DNA from: Caprimulgus europaeus
Lineage: Eukaryota > Chordata > Aves > Caprimulgiformes > Caprimulgidae
DNA: 64,000 nucleotides
Direction of reading: 5' to 3'
Assembly: GCA_907165065.1 (NCBI GenBank)
Contig: OU015534.1
Span: forward strand, 8,377,686 to 8,441,685
Shown: in pieces, positions 10,501-24,345 of the stretch
Numbering within the stretch: position 1 is the first letter of the stretch
Layout: each line of letters opens with the position of its first letter
Made by a program: the position numbers and the translations under genes
The notes under the pieces: generated by a model
What the model was told of the DNA's origin: nothing
The model's database searches: none
The model's input: only the letters and a program-made list of their open reading frames with translations

Positions 10501-12539
10501 TGTCTATACTGAGATTTTTAATTTTATAGAAATAAAAATCAGCTTTCCAGAGGCAGAAGTGAGGAAAAGGTAGGACGGAAAGGCTGGATTAGAATGAATA
10601 AATGACTAATATACTGATAAACAAAAAAAAATCCATTTTATCCATATTAGAATATAGAACTTTATTTGTGAAATATGGAAAAATGAAAGAGACAACAAGG
10701 AAAAGACCCCTACATGTGCAGCTTCCTTTAGTTTATTTCCTTCATGTCTGTTGGTTTTCCTATTCCTTTACGCTTCTCTGATACAGATGTGCAAATCTCC
10801 ACCAAGTGAATGTCCTTAAACTGCTACAACTTGCTACAGGAAAATCCCTGAGCCTGTGGAGCTCAGCTTGTTTCTAGCCTTTGAATCTGATCAGTGCTTT
10901 GGATGGTGGCTTCCATTGTTCCAGTGATCACACATTATAATGCAGTACTATTGCTTTTGACATTTATATTGAATGAAGGGCAACTTCACAGAGGTCTATG
11001 ATTGCTCATAGATCAAAGCCAGATTTGCTAGCCATCACCAGCCCTGTTCAATATAATGATATGCATTGACAATTATGATACTAAATGCGATGTGATTGTT
11101 TATAGATCATTTCTTGATTTAACCAATTGAAGTCATAGTAATATCACTGGCAATACAACCAAATAAAAAGGGAATAAAAGATTTGATTAAAATTATGAAC
11201 TAATAAGATAGGCCATTTGCTTACAAGGAAACCTGAAGGTTAATCATTCATAGTCTAGCAAAAAATCAGACTTTGTGAGATCATATTATAGTTAATTGAA
11301 GAAGGCAAATTCTAAGTATGAGAGTCATCCATTACTTATGTGTAGCCTTGTTTATTATATGACTAGATCTGACTTGCCAGTTAGTATTTCCTCATGTAGA
11401 AATGTATTTCACTCCATATTTGGAGGATGGCAGTGAACGTGGCTCTGTCACATTTCATTACTTTAGACTTTACTCTGTTTCATTTCAGTCTGCAGTAGGA
11501 CTGCTTCTGAAATGGGATTATTGACCCCTACCATTGATCATGCTGCCCCGGTGTGGGTGCGTGTGCAGTTAGTACTACTATCAAAATATGAACATCTGAA
11601 GGTAAAAATAATACATGATCTGCAGTGTAAATAATATCTATGGATCTTTCCTTTCTTTTTCTTTTTTATCCCTCTTTTTTTCTGAGACTAGCTTAGTCTG
11701 TCAGCAGGATGAAAGGAAAAATTGCTACACTTGTGCTAAATTTCCCCTGGGAAAGTAAATTATGGACAAGCCTCCAAGGACAACCCAGAAAGAAAGGGAT
11801 AAGATATTGATGCACACTGTACCTCTCACTCTTTCTTCCTTGTCCCACAGTTGAGCACTCCTTCAGTGAAAAATTACGAGTTCCTTGTTAAATTGAATTT
11901 CTCTCCTCCTTGTCTCACAAATTATTGTGATGCTGAAAATTTTATAACTTGGTAAAAACTGGCAGCAGCCTCATTTGTCCCCACAAAAGGCTATTGAGGT
12001 TGGAATAGGTTTTGAAACAGAACTATGACTGCTCACACTTAAAGACAAATAGACATGTCAATACACAGTTTATAGGAACTTTTTTAGTTACTGTATTTTC
12101 TCATTCATTTTAACCATTATGCTTTTGGGGGTGGGTGGGGAGAAGAGGCAAGGGTGTGGAAGGAAGATTGTGAGGGGAAAATAAAATTTTGAATGGTGAG
12201 TGAGTATCATTGCACCAGCATCACTATAAGCATTGTCTGCTGATTTGTGTAAAGAGTTACTGACAAATCTTGGTTCCTAAATTTCATGCTGCAACATTTT
12301 GGTAGCCACCAGAACCTCAAGGGACAGTTTTAAAGAGAGCTTTTAAGGATTTATTTTTAAGCCTGTTCATGGATGCTTTGGTTGTTGATTCCCAGGTTGA
12401 TAAGCGTTTTTCTTGTTTTCACTCCACTAAGTAAGATCATGTGTCTTTTTCTCTATATGTGTTTTAATGGGAGATATTAGGTTTGAACTTTGTTGGATTT
12501 GATAGTGATCTCTTTCCTCATGGATCCAAAAACCATGAA
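10501..12539. other. Unannotated non-coding DNA
   Basis: Unique AT-rich sequence with pyrimidine-rich patches (about 11645-11683) and a G-rich patch (about 12126-12180). No open frame above about 60 codons deserves mention and no repeat family is recognised. Confidence 0.55.
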
Positions 12540-12560
12540 ATGCTGGAATTATTCCAGCAT
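12540..12560. repeat. 21-bp perfect palindrome
   Basis: Two 10-bp arms, ATGCTGGAAT and ATTCCAGCAT, flank a single central T and are exact reverse complements. This could form a small cruciform or bind a symmetric factor, though chance cannot be excluded. Confidence 0.8.
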
Positions 12561-15500
12561 GGTGAGGTGAAAAAGGCATGAAAAAGATGGTGAGGGAAGG
12601 GAAGGCTTGGTCTTGTTTCAACTCCAGATACTTTGATCCACTAGTGTTTGATTCCATGATGTCCTGCAGCTCACATAACCTCTCTTGTAGCATGATTCCT
12701 TGTGTCCCAAATAACGCCAAAGTTCCCAGGTCAGCTGATATCTGACCGGTGTTTTATTGTCCACTACATTCTTCATCTGTCTTTGGAATATTTGCTCAGG
12801 GATCTGATGAATCTCAGCTTTCACTAACCTTTCATAATGTGGTGGGGCGTGGCTGCATGTTGGTCTGAAACATAGCAGAGTGCTGTGAAGGAACTGCTCT
12901 TCTGAGTGTGCAGGTGGAAGTGAAGTGATGAGGTTTCCTCATACTGATTGGGCCTGATACCGTGACTTACCAGGAAATCTGATTAGTAGATTATTTGACT
13001 ATTAGAAACAATGTCTAATCTCTCAAAATAGGGAAATCTTTTGAGTCTGACATCTGATAGCTTTAGATAATTAGTCCTTGGTGTGGTTCCTGCTGTGATG
13101 TCATGTGAAACACAGTAAATTTTTGAATGAGAAAAGAGCTTCTATTTATTTGATTGTGATTTAATGATTTATTAAGATACACTGTGAATGGCACCTATTG
13201 TACCAAATCTGAATGTTGGAAAGAAATTTCCTTGTTCTTTTTCCCTGGTGGCTTTCTCCACAGCCATGCAGGTTGTTTAATTCCAGTGAAAGGGAATGCA
13301 GAAAGACTGACATGCTACATGACATTCCAGTTATGGAAGGAAAAAAAAATGTAGCAGATTGACAGGTCAGTGAAAATACACAGAAGGTTTTTCTCCTTTC
13401 CAAGGATATATGTGTGGGAATGTGGGAGAGGAAAAGACTGGGGAGGTTGAAATATGTGTGGTTACATATAGACACACACATAGATATGCATATGCATGTA
13501 TGCATATGCTTGTGTGCACAGACAAACATTAATCAACAGGTAATGATGTATGTTCAAAAAAATGCTTTTTGTTTATCTTAGCAAAAATGGTGGGATTTCC
13601 ACTGTTCATCATCATACCTTAAGCTGGGCCTGCCTTTGGTGTGACAAGTGAAGCAGACTTTCTTCTGTGTGAGTTGTTGCAAAGGAGAGAAGCCCAAGCT
13701 GTATGAACAGGAATTGTTTCTTTTCTGGTGCACCACTAACCCAGAAATATGAATAACACTTTGCTTCTGTTGAACCACGGATGTTGAATAGAGAGACTGG
13801 GAATGGGAGGAGATGAGTTATGAAAAAAGTAAATGTCTCTAAATGTTTAAGACGGAGTTAAGCGTATTAATCAGGAGATTTATATAATGTGTTAGAAATG
13901 ATCTTGACTTTGGCAGTTAAATGATAGAATATCTTACATTGTGTTTTGGATTTGATGTGTTGGTTTGAGATCATCACATGAAAAAGACAATGGTGGTTTA
14001 GAGGTGTTAAACCTCCTGAGGTTGGCTGCTATTCTGAGGTTGCAGAGATTTAAGAAAATGATGCCACTGTCAACTTAAACTGTGGCTTTCTTTCATAGAG
14101 GAGAAAATTGAGGATTGGGCCCATTTTTATTCCATAGAGGTAGTTCCACCATTTGCAAGATCCTGAAGGCCCATTTGATATTTTTTTTTTTTAAGAAGAT
14201 ATGGTCTGGCCTGTAAGAAACTACTCGGTTTGCATGTTCAGATATTTCTGATAGCACTTTCTTGGTCGTTTTACTTAAGCACCTAGTTTTCTGTGTTAGA
14301 CTTTAACCAATGGATTTATTTCGGTCAAGATGAAGCTCTCTAACTAAGATGTAGCAGCTATGGTTTCCTCTGTTGTTTATACAGCACTGTCCCTCTCTTC
14401 AGTCTCCTCACCAGGTTCTTATCCTTACTGCCATCAAACTAAATCTGCCTTCCCCTCTCTGAATCAACGCTTCTCAGTCACATCACTGATCTTTCTTACT
14501 GCTTCTTCCTGGCTTATTTTCTACCCTCAGCTAAGTTAAAAATGGTAACTTAGTTGGCTATTGCCTTGCTCCTGGCCTTCTCAATGTCTGTAGTGCCTCT
14601 GAGGATAAGCAGAGGAACAGAACCAGGAGGAGTCCCAGCAACTCTGACACTGTTTGGGGTAAATAGTGTGAAAGTAGGAAAGCTACACTGGGAAGAAAGA
14701 GAAGTCATCTCTGATTTTGGTACATATAATGATTTATAGCTTTGCCATAAATCAGTCATTTGCACAGGCTTCCTTGTGACATGTAACAGATAGAAGGGAG
14801 GCACCAAAGGAAATGTCGCCCAGTTGCTATATATCCTCTCCCTTCTCTTTTTTACACTGTTTTTCTCAGGAAGTTATTTCATTGCCTGTAGTCCTTTGAA
14901 TAATGTAATGTTCTGTAGGTAACGGAGAAAAGAGAAGGAGGGGTGAATAGCAGAATGCCGTTGTTAATATTTGGGGTGCAGAATTATTTCTGAGACTAGC
15001 AAAAGTGGAGTGGATGGTGGGTTAAGGGTTGGAATAGCCAGGTTTAAGAGAGGGTGGAAAGTGGGATACATGTGTGCATTGAGAGAGGTGTATTTTACCA
15101 TGAATAAAGAGAAAACAAGTATTTGGATTCTACTGCTATATGTCTGGGGGTTTTTTGGTAAGACTGACTTTTAAGGTGACTCTGGGAATACCTTTCCAAC
15201 AACACTTTGCTTTGCTAATAAACAGGTATACCTCTGTGTGTTTTCTGTCTCCTGTGAGAAAGAAAGGAGATGACTAAGATCATGCATCTGCTCTGGCATT
15301 ATAGGACTATAATACAAGTAAATGGCTTTTACCCTCTGTATTTGCCAGAGCCTTTCTTTCCCATCAGTTAAATCACCCATATTTTTTCTCCTTAAAAGGA
15401 CAGTTCTTGTATCTTCTATTTTCTGGTATTCTTCACTATTGTAGGTGTTCCAGGAGTCATTAATATGCAATGAAAAGTATACATTTCCAGCACTGAGATT

Positions 15501-16476
15501 AAATGAGCATGAGAGAAATAATAACTGATGCATAAAAATAAGTTTACTAGCTAAGCCCATCTTTGAAGACTTTGGAATTCTTTTAATTCATACTTTTTGT
15601 ACAACTGTTTGGTTGAAATGTTGGTAGTTTATCAAGCTAAAGAAGATGGTGTATTTTATGTTCATATGTGGAGCCACACTATACATATTTGTATGTATGC
15701 AGCCAAGCACCTGGGAGGGAAGAATCCCTTCCCTCCTCAGAAGTTGCAGAAGTCCCCGGCTGCATGTGGAACAGGGATCACCTGAGCCTGATGTTTCCTC
15801 AGTTTTTTGCCTGGGTTTGGAAGAATTTTTGTTTACTCCCTCTCTTTTGCTACTTTTGGAAGAGCAATTCTTCCTGGCTTTATTCAGCCAGTGTGGTTAG
15901 TCAAGGAATGACATTTAGTCTATAGTACTGTTTAACATTCCCTGCAGTGTGAGGGTGTATATGTGAAAAGGCTTGAAGGAGAAAGAAACTTAACAGTTCT
16001 TCCTCAAAATCTGTTGTTCATACCTACCTTCTCAGCCATTTTTCCTAGTGCCTCTCTCTTGGAACACTTGATGGATTTCCAGGGACGTGGAGGTTGAGAG
16101 GAAATGATGCTGTACGATGTGTAATTTTTCTTTATGGTAATAGGACTCATTTACTTCAAGGAACTTGTGTGCCTTGTCAAAGACCTCAGCAGCTGCTTTT
16201 TAGTGTTTGGCTGTATGCACACTTAAAGAATCATGTTCATCTGAATGCCCCATCTCAGAGAATAACAGTTAAGTAACCTTTTTGTGTTGTGTCTTTTTTT
16301 TAAAATAATTTCTTGCACTGTTAAAGTGAATAAATTTTGCTATTGACTTGAAAACAAGCACAAGCTACCAACTTCAGTCTTGCCTACGGATGATGACAAT
16401 GTGATTTATTTTTCTTTGTAGTTTTTTTGGTTTTTACATTTGTCTACAGAATTCAAAGTCAAACAAGGGATACTGC
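12561..16476. other. Unannotated non-coding DNA
   Basis: Unique AT-rich DNA apart from the alternating purine-pyrimidine tract at 13453-13520. Open frames of 97 codons (12427-12720 minus), 122 codons (13161-13529 minus, largely a translation of the CA/TG tract) and 129 codons (15171-15560 minus) show no domain and no splice context. T12 lies at 14181-14192. I see no repeat family I can name. Confidence 0.55.
13453..13520. repeat. CA/TG and ATGCAT-rich alternating tract
   Basis: A 68-bp low-complexity stretch mixing (CA)n, TATGCATATGCATG and TTGTGTGCACA. Long runs alternate purine and pyrimidine, which favours Z-DNA or cruciform formation and microsatellite-like length change. It accounts for the His/Cys/Ile-rich frame read across it on the minus strand. 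Confidence 0.75.
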
Positions 16477-16491
16477 CCTGTGACAAAGTTC
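16477..16491 (+). repeat. Dispersed 15-mer CCTGTGACAAAGTTC, copy 1 of 3
   Basis: Identical 15-mers occur here, at 39668-39682 and at 53115-53129. The same string recalls the edge of an old dispersed repeat I remember from turtle and crocodilian DNA. The flanks here (TAAGGAAATAG) have decayed beyond recognition. Confidence 0.5.
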
Positions 16492-17999
16492 TAAGGAAAT
16501 AGAAAATGTCAATTTTTCCCAATATTATTCCATTGACAGCCAATCTGAAACTCTTGTGATATAATTTGCAAAATTGTCAGGCATTCTCGGTTATACTGGA
16601 CTTTCACAGGAACTGCAGATATTTAGCACCATCAAACCTGGAAACAGTTGTCTCCAGTTAGCTCCTGAAAGGTGAGAAATAGTGAGAAAGTTAGAGTAGT
16701 TTGTGACTGACAGTTTTCAATTTGCTTTCAAAGTTCCTATGCCTGTAAAAATACATGTATCCACAAACACTTAGATTTTGTGTATTGCATCAATGTGTTC
16801 TGGGAAGTAGGTACAGCTACATCATAACACAGATGCAATGTCATCCTGGGCTACTTTAGCGTAAGAACCAATGTCTGGTGTCATTGTGTACATAGAAAAG
16901 TCAAGGTCTCAAGTGCAATAGTCAAGCCATTTTGTACCTTTGATAATTATTAGAATTAATCTATTTCAGAAAAAAAAAAAAAAATGCATTTCAATCTCCA
17001 AAACCTATTTTATTTGTCATCAGCAAAGCCAAGTCTCCTTTTGCCTGACTGGGTTAAGAGCCAAGCTGCTCATCTCTGTCAAAACTCAGACAATTCTGTG
17101 TGGGTGCCAAAGCAGAACTTGCTAGTCTCTAGTCAGCTTTACAAATGCCGAATGAACGGGATACAAGTGGCAGCTGAGGTTCACAACTCAGGATCACAGC
17201 TCTGGGTTTCTGTACTGAAATTCCTCCTGATTTCAATTTTATGCCTTCAAATCCTTTTTTAGACAAAGTCCCAAGTGATGTAGCTGACACTGCTGTCAGA
17301 AGATAAGCTCTATTGAGGAAAGATTGTTTCTTTCCTCACTTAAAATGACATGTACCTATATGACTGCTATCGTCTGAATAGATTATTTCTGTGAGGGTGT
17401 TCTCAGGGTCCTATACATTCATTCATCTTCTAAACAGTAAAAATGTGAATATTCTCAAAAGATGTCTGCTCTGTACACTGTGCATACTATTCTGATTTCT
17501 GAGCAGATTCTGAAGTAGATTGTGTACTATATGCAGTATGATTGACATAATAGTTTACGTTCAGCATCCAACTGAGATCCTTGAAGCCAACTTCTGAGCA
17601 TCTCTGTGCTTCATTGTCCCGTGGCACACCCTCTCTGTGTTAAATCCTTTGTTGGGCTGCAGTCTCTTAGGTTTCACAATTTGCCAGCCTGTCAATACCT
17701 AGTAGAAGAGGAATATCTGGGTGTCTTACCTGGCTTATGTCTCCAATCACTTCTGCTGTGTGTAGTTATACGCTAAATATTTCCAGTCCTTACAGTGGCT
17801 TGGGAGTCTACCAGAAGCTGGGCCAGGCCCATGGTGTGTCCCAGAACTGTGGTTATAAGATTAAAGGAGAACTCAGGAGAAGGTCCTGTCTGTTTCCCTG
17901 ATTATCAGGTGAATTGTATATGCCACTACCAGCATCTTGAAAATAGTCCATTTAAATCTTAGTTGCCAAATCAAGTGGGTGTCACTGTAATCAGCTTTG
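16492..17999. other. Unannotated non-coding DNA
   Basis: Unique sequence with an A15 tract at 16970-16984 that is not preceded by a polyadenylation hexamer. Open frames of 61 and 92 codons at 16940-17262 overlap each other and start in the A tract. Nothing else is supported. Confidence 0.55.
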
Positions 18000-20300
18000 T
18001 GTTTACCCTAAACACTGTGTGTCCTTATTAGTGCCTTTTCAGTCCCCTCAGACACGCTTTTATTGATTGAATAAACACTAACGATAATCTCAATCAGCAA
18101 TAAGACATGATACGCACACATACTGCAGCCTTGGTGTTACTGTCAATAATGCTGGAAGATTTCATTTGCATTTGTTGCCTTGGTATAAACACCACAGTGT
18201 GGTTTTCTCAATTTGTCCCTCTATCTCCTTTGGTGCTGTGCATGTTCTGATCTGCTTTTTCTGTGTAGATGTTACATACCTGTCCTTTGTATTTCTCTTA
18301 TCTGTTTCACAAAAGTATCTCAAAGCAGCTTTTAACTGTTAATGAAGACAGCAGCCGTTTAGCTGCACACAGCCACACTGCTCAGTTCAGCACAGGACGT
18401 ACAGTATTCTATATCCAAATGAAATTGCAGGAGTGAGTTGAGATAGGCAGAAAGTACCAGACTGGGAGTTTGGCTGGGACATGCTCCTATTACAAAAACA
18501 GCCTGGGCATCTTTAATTGCACGAATGAACAGGACTATGATTCTTGCATTGCAGATTAAAGATTGTCTTGTACTTCCAGCAGCATTTCACAGACACAGTT
18601 CTGACTCATAATAGTGATTGGGAAACAGCGACCTGCTGAGTCATAAGTGTCTTAAAGAAACATTTATTTGCTTATATTTTCAGTTCCATGATGTTTGTAT
18701 TACACTATCAGTAGGCAGTGTGTGAACAAATAAGGAGATTTCAGGTTTGGTTAAAAGATATTAGAAGCTAAGGAAAAGGCTCAAATAAAATGCCTCCCTA
18801 TTTAGTTTACTTAAATGTCTTTTTTGCTGGAATGGCACATAAAATACCCACGCTTCAAATGCTGAACACACCATGTGAGCTCTGTTCACGTCTTCCTTAT
18901 GTGGGAAGCACTCCCATCCATGTATGACCAACTGTATATAATAAAAGCAGAAAGACAGAGCAAACATGATCTGTTTTGTTTGACTTTGCTGTTTGCTATC
19001 TGCCTGCTTTTCATGGTTTCTTTATGCAAGCAAAAATATTTTGTGAAGCATGAAGCCCTGTGGCAAATGCTAATCTAACCAACAATCAGGAGAATAATTG
19101 TTTTGCAGGAAATATTCGCATTCTGTAATAGAGAACAAAAGCCTTGCAATTAAGACAACAGAACATTAATAACACACATTTATCATTCTATATGAGCTTA
19201 TTATTTCCAGTCATTTGCAAATAGTTCTAATTTATATAGCATTCCTTACAAAGCTGTATGTTAATGTGATCTGCATTGCTGTGTTAGTATCTAGAAATAT
19301 TTTTAGCATCTTGCACTATAAACTCTTCTCTGGATTTTTGAAGGACAGAGCACAACCTTGAAATCCATGAAACATATTTAACTTAGTCTTTCTAGCCTGA
19401 TACTCTCTACTACCTTCTTCACTGAGTCTAAAGCTGGATTATAATTTCCGTTTAAAATAAATCCAATCCCTTAATTTTCAACTCAGTGTTATCAGACTTC
19501 TTCCTCCTACCCATCTGATTTTGCCCTTCATTCTCAGACTTGTTTCTCGCTTTCAGCTGGCTGTTTGTGCCGAGTTGTTCTGGCAGTCCCATGCTCCTAC
19601 AGGAGAATCTGCGCCTTTTCCTACACCATCCCATATGTCTGGGCAATTTTTCCTTTCTTGGTCAATCCAGCTCAGTTTCCATACTTGTTTCTCACACATA
19701 ATCTCAATGTTACTTTTTCCTTTGCTCTCTGAGACAGATGAATTTACTGGGAACGAAGCCATTACTTCATACTGGTGTCTGTCGGCTAAAGAGCCACTGG
19801 CTGAATTCGGAAGGGAGAATAAATTGCACATGTTAAAATGCCATTGCTGTTACTTTGCAGATGTGAGCACTTAATACAGAATTTTTACCAAAAAGGTGGC
19901 TTTGTGGTGTTTTAGCTGTATTCCATATGCATTGCTCTAGTATAAAAGCTTGTGTAGTTACCACCGTTCCCCAGTATATATTTCGTGCATAAAAAGCTGA
20001 ACAGTGGAATGGCTCAAATACTAGTGGATTTTATTCTTAATAATATCTTTAGAAATATGTAGGTTTTGTTTTGTAAATATTGAGGACTTGGCTGTCAAAA
20101 GATTATTTAAGAATACTGTAAATCATGTATATGAACGTGGCTTGCTTGTAACTATTTTTTTTCTTTCTATGGCTGTTGCAATCTGATGCAATTCTCTGGC
20201 TGAGATTAAGGGAATAAGCATGTGAATAAATTACTGATATTTAAGCAGAGGTGTTAATTTGCAATGCATGAGCTGCTCCATAGTAACTGCTTATATACAT
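18000..20300. promoter_or_regulatory. Candidate conserved non-coding block
   Basis: Repeat-free sequence with retained CpGs and dense homeodomain-, POU- and Sox-like sites. Notable parts are 18010-18110 (TTTATTGATTGAATAAACAC with ACGATAATC), 18500-18700 (TTTAATTGCACGAATGAAC, TTGCATTGCAGATTAAAG), 19730-19870 (GAACGAAGCC, GTCGGCTAAAG, AATTCGGAAG) and 20200-20340 (GTTAATTTGCAATGCATGAG). The 117-codon frame at 19521-19874 and the frames around 18761-19078 overlap others on the opposite strand, so coding is unlikely. Enhancer function is inferred from composition only. Confidence 0.3.
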
Positions 20301-23300
20301 GTTCTGACCCTAGTGATAAATGGAAGATACTGTGAGTTAGCTTGCATCAGTTAAAGTTAGTCCAAAGCTTGTAACTCCTCTTCAGAATGACTTGTCTGTT
20401 CTCCTTAGATCGTATTTGCAATGGACTGCTTATGCAGCAGTGCAGTTAGAAACAATAGCAAAAATAATCAAAGATGAAAAGTGGAATTAGGAGTGTGAGA
20501 AAAATATTTGCTTATTTGACCTAGAATTATAGTTATTATAAATTGAATAAGAGAACTTTCCCAACATGGTTATTAGTTTTGCAGAGTGAGTATAACATGT
20601 CTGAGATCAAGCCCTTGTATTTGATATTTCTTCTACTTGTTTAACTCCTGTTTGTTGGCATTGTTTGAGCTAAGATTCAGTTGTTCATAAGTGTTGTCTA
20701 ATGCTGTTTTAGATACTCTTGAGTATCTGAGGCATTTGTGTTGGGCTAGCAAATATGGAAGAGATCTACAGAAGACTAACAACTTTCCAAAATGGCAATC
20801 AGAGGCTCTTGCAGTTACACTAAGTTCCTATGTTTAAGAAATTAAATTCATCCTGGCTGCCCAAAAGACAAATTTATCCTTGATATTTCTCTTAAACTTT
20901 TAAGCTTGTGACATATACAGACTGTTCTGAGGCTTTGATAACTGTTGATCTTTCAAACCAAAATGGAAAGAAAAAGAAATAATTAATTTGAGATATATGA
21001 ACTTGTATCAGAAAAACATTATATTGGGAAAATATTCACCAGTTTTACCCAGTTCATTTAGTTACTTGGCTTATTCAGTTACTAGTGGATCTGAAGAATT
21101 CATACTCTTCACCAGTATTTGTCAGCCCTCTATAGACTGGGGATACAGGTCACAGATTTAAACAAACAGTTATTGAAGTAAAAAGGACATTTTAACAATC
21201 ATTAATAATAACCTTGTAAAGATTTAGTGTTCTGACTTGGATTCCCAGACCAGTTTTATCTAATTTCAGTCTCTGTGTAAACCCCTTTGTCTTTGCCAGG
21301 GTGCAGGGTGAATTACAGGTGGGTCAGTAGACCTTCCTTCTCTATTAGAATTATTTATCTAGGTGTCATGTCCTGGTTTTATTACTTATCACTAATGAAG
21401 TACATATTCATTATTTCATACATTCTTATGGTAAAAGAATATGGAGGTTCAATATGTTCCCACAACAGAAATTGCAAAGAAATAAGATATGCAAGAGGAA
21501 GTCAAAGGCTTTAGAACATGGTATTAATTTTTTATCAACATATCCACTTGCAGAAAAAAAATAACTCAAAGAATAAAGGGTTATGCTGCTAGAGACATAA
21601 GTGCTATATCAATACAGAGAATGAAGGAAGAGGTCAGGAGGAAGGGGTGTATATAGTTTTGTTTCATTTGGTTTTGTTTTTGTACCTTGGAAGTCTGAGT
21701 TCAAATTTATGTTTGACGGTGAGATAAATATAGCAAATACATTTTCCACTTTCCCTTTCCCAAACTAAAACAAATGTTTTGCTCTAGGGTATTTTTGGAA
21801 TGTACAATAAATCAGTAGTAAACGGAAAAAAAATTAAGCACTATCAAAGTGTTCTTAAACATCCATTGCCATAGCTTAATGGTATTCTAAAGCTACCACA
21901 TAATGTGGAAGGAAAATAGGACACTTCGGGAAGGTAGCTTCTGAGATCAATTTGACGTATTTATTTTGGAGGCAAAACAGAGGGTCTTATGAAATTGCTT
22001 TATTTTAATGATCTGAATTTTTGATAGGAAATAATTTCTTATCATTATATGCAAGTGATGGAAGACATTTTTGTGCCCCTCAGAAGTATATGATAAAACT
22101 TATGTAGAGACAGATCCTGCCTCCATTGAACAAATGGAGAGTTTTTTCCAATGAAGCAATGGGATTTTGGCATTTTTCTTCAAGGACACATTAGACAACT
22201 GTATGTCATTTTATTCAATACAATGCCAGTTTAATGAAAATGTGTGATAAAAGTTGGTTTGGACTGTATGCTTTTCTATTAATCTTTTATCTGAGTGGGT
22301 GCAAAACTTTTAATATTGCAGGCACATCCCTCGTTTGGTCTGTTGTTATAATGATCACTTTTCTGGCTAAGGGAAACAGAACAGGCTTCGGTAGGAGCTC
22401 ACATACTGTAGGGATCTGGAATCATTGCAAATTAAATGGTGTTATATAAGTTTGCCCTTCAGAAATTTGCTTTGGGAATTTCTAAATCCAAATAAAAAAG
22501 TCCTTTGTTGCCAGTTAATGGAAAAGTTGCCACCAAATGATATAAAGCACATGCTGTTAGGTATTAGTGCACACTCTCCACAGTGTTACTAGGGGGCTCG
22601 AAAAGCTGGATTAGCTATCTTTTGGGAATTAATTTGTTTATATCACTAAGTACGTGGTCAGCCATACAACAGTGTGATTAGCTGCCATGGATTTCTGTTG
22701 GCACAGTATCACTTTTACTCTGTCCTGTATTTGTTGTATTTTAGACAGGTTAGCAAAGGAGAATTCTTAGCCTGTAGTTACTTATTCTCCACTATCTTTT
22801 GGGAAAAACAAAACAAAACAAAAAAATACCTTTCACCACTTTATATAATCTCCCATTACAGAAAGTGTTCTCTATCTCAGAAAATACATAAAGACCAGAT
22901 TTTGCCCTCTGGATGCCTGCAACTTAGTGGTCAATCTGTAAAGCTCCTGTTAAGTAACAGAGTGATTTCTCAGTATTTCTTTGTCCTTTATTTCTGTTCC
23001 ATTTTAAGGATCTAAGTATCTGAGTAGAAACAAAATGAACTACAAAATGAGCTATTGCTGATACTTTTGTTCTCTGAAGTCTGGATTATTATAACTTTGT
23101 TTGGTTTTCTCATGTATTATGGGCAATTTGTCAAGTAGATAACATTAGTAGAATTGTAGTTTTAAAACACTTCTGATCACAATCTATTTGGCTGCAGTAG
23201 AAATATGAAAAAAAAGTTGTAAATTGGTTATTACCCTGAGTGCAATTTCAATATAAAAAATTCCTCTTAAAGTGAGACAGAAAAATGAGAACTTAAATCA

Positions 23301-24244
23301 ATGAGAAAGTGTGTGCTGACTACAAACATGAGGTCTCATTGGATTCTATGTTATTTACTGTGGAGGGTGAGAAGGATCAGAGCCCATTCCCTTGCAAAAT
23401 AATTGGTTCCAAATTACTGAACTTGCTCCATCCCAGTGTATGTACTGCCTGTGGTAGCCCGAAGCTTGTTTCCCAAAGCAGGAGGAGAAAAAGCAAAGAC
23501 AAAATTGGCATTGGTGATAGGCCAAGCTCTCATCCCTAACTACATAGTGTCAGGAAGACCATGTTTGAGATTAAAGCTTTGTATATGTCTATTTTGACCT
23601 TGCCACGTGTTTTGCATAAAACGAGGCCCTCTCAAGTGTGAATTGTAATCCTCTTTGAAAGGACAAGGTGACATCTGAAGAACAAAGATATGGATGTTAA
23701 TGGAGAACCTACACATGCAGCCATTTGCTAATTACACTGAACACAGTGGAGTATCCTGAATATAGGGTGTCCAGGGCTGCCTGACTTCTATAGCATATTG
23801 TGTGTACAGTGTTCTGCATAGCCTGGCAGTGTTAGTGAATTCAGTAGCACTTCTGTGGCAGTAATGACATGTAACCATCTGTGATTTCACACCTGCAGAA
23901 GCCAGTGTCAGCTGTTGAAGTTCAGCAGCCCTGGCTTTGCATGAATTTATTGCCAAAAACCTCACTCATTTACTAGCCATGGAATTCAGATAACCTTTTC
24001 AATGAACTTAAAGGTCTCACATATGATATAGCAAAACAGCACTCCAGAGATAAAATCTCTACCAAGGTGCCTTTCTTAATAAATACTGTTTGTACACTGT
24101 AGTACTTTTATAGAATAAATAAGTTTATATAAAACTAATAGCACTGCTGGTACTGGGACAGTGGTTAGTGCTCCCACTGGTACTGAGGCCCTTTCATGCA
24201 GGTGTTATATAAATGCATGCAGAGAGACAAGCTTGGCTTTAAAA
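20301..24244. other. Unannotated non-coding DNA
   Basis: Unique AT-rich sequence. A possible heavily decayed MITE core lies at 22107-22180 (ATCCTGCCTCCATTGAA followed by CCAATGAAGCAATGGG). Open frames of 71-113 codons at 22234-22449, 22674-23015 and 23309-23539 have no domain. No RNA gene or promoter is supported. Confidence 0.5.
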
Positions 24245-24345
24245 TGTAGAAAGGGGAAAAGGTAAACAGAGGCACAGAATGGTGAGCTGGCTTTACAGGC
24301 TGTGCTGCAGCACCATTGGGAATCCAAGAGTAAATGCTCTCTCTT
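24245..24345 (-). mobile_element. MIR-like (CORE-SINE) relic
   Basis: The plus strand shows GTAAACAGAGGCACAGAATG then GTGAGCTGGCTTTACAGGCT, a poor but ordered match to the antisense MIR core (AAACTGAGGCACAGAGAGGT, then the TGACTTGCCCAAGG region), followed by the GGGAATCCAAGAGT segment. The order and spacing suit an ancient MIR insertion on the minus strand. Divergence is high, so boundaries are approximate. It is a non-autonomous, tRNA-derived SINE with no coding capacity. Confidence 0.5.

Noticed and set aside
13161-13529. 122-codon His/Cys-rich minus frame
   Set aside because: Its unusual composition comes from translating the CA/TG repeat at 13453-13520.
21361-21420. ATGTCCTGGTTTTATT resembling an LTR 5' end
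   Set aside because: None of the downstream LTR landmarks or a matching 3' end follow within 700 bp.
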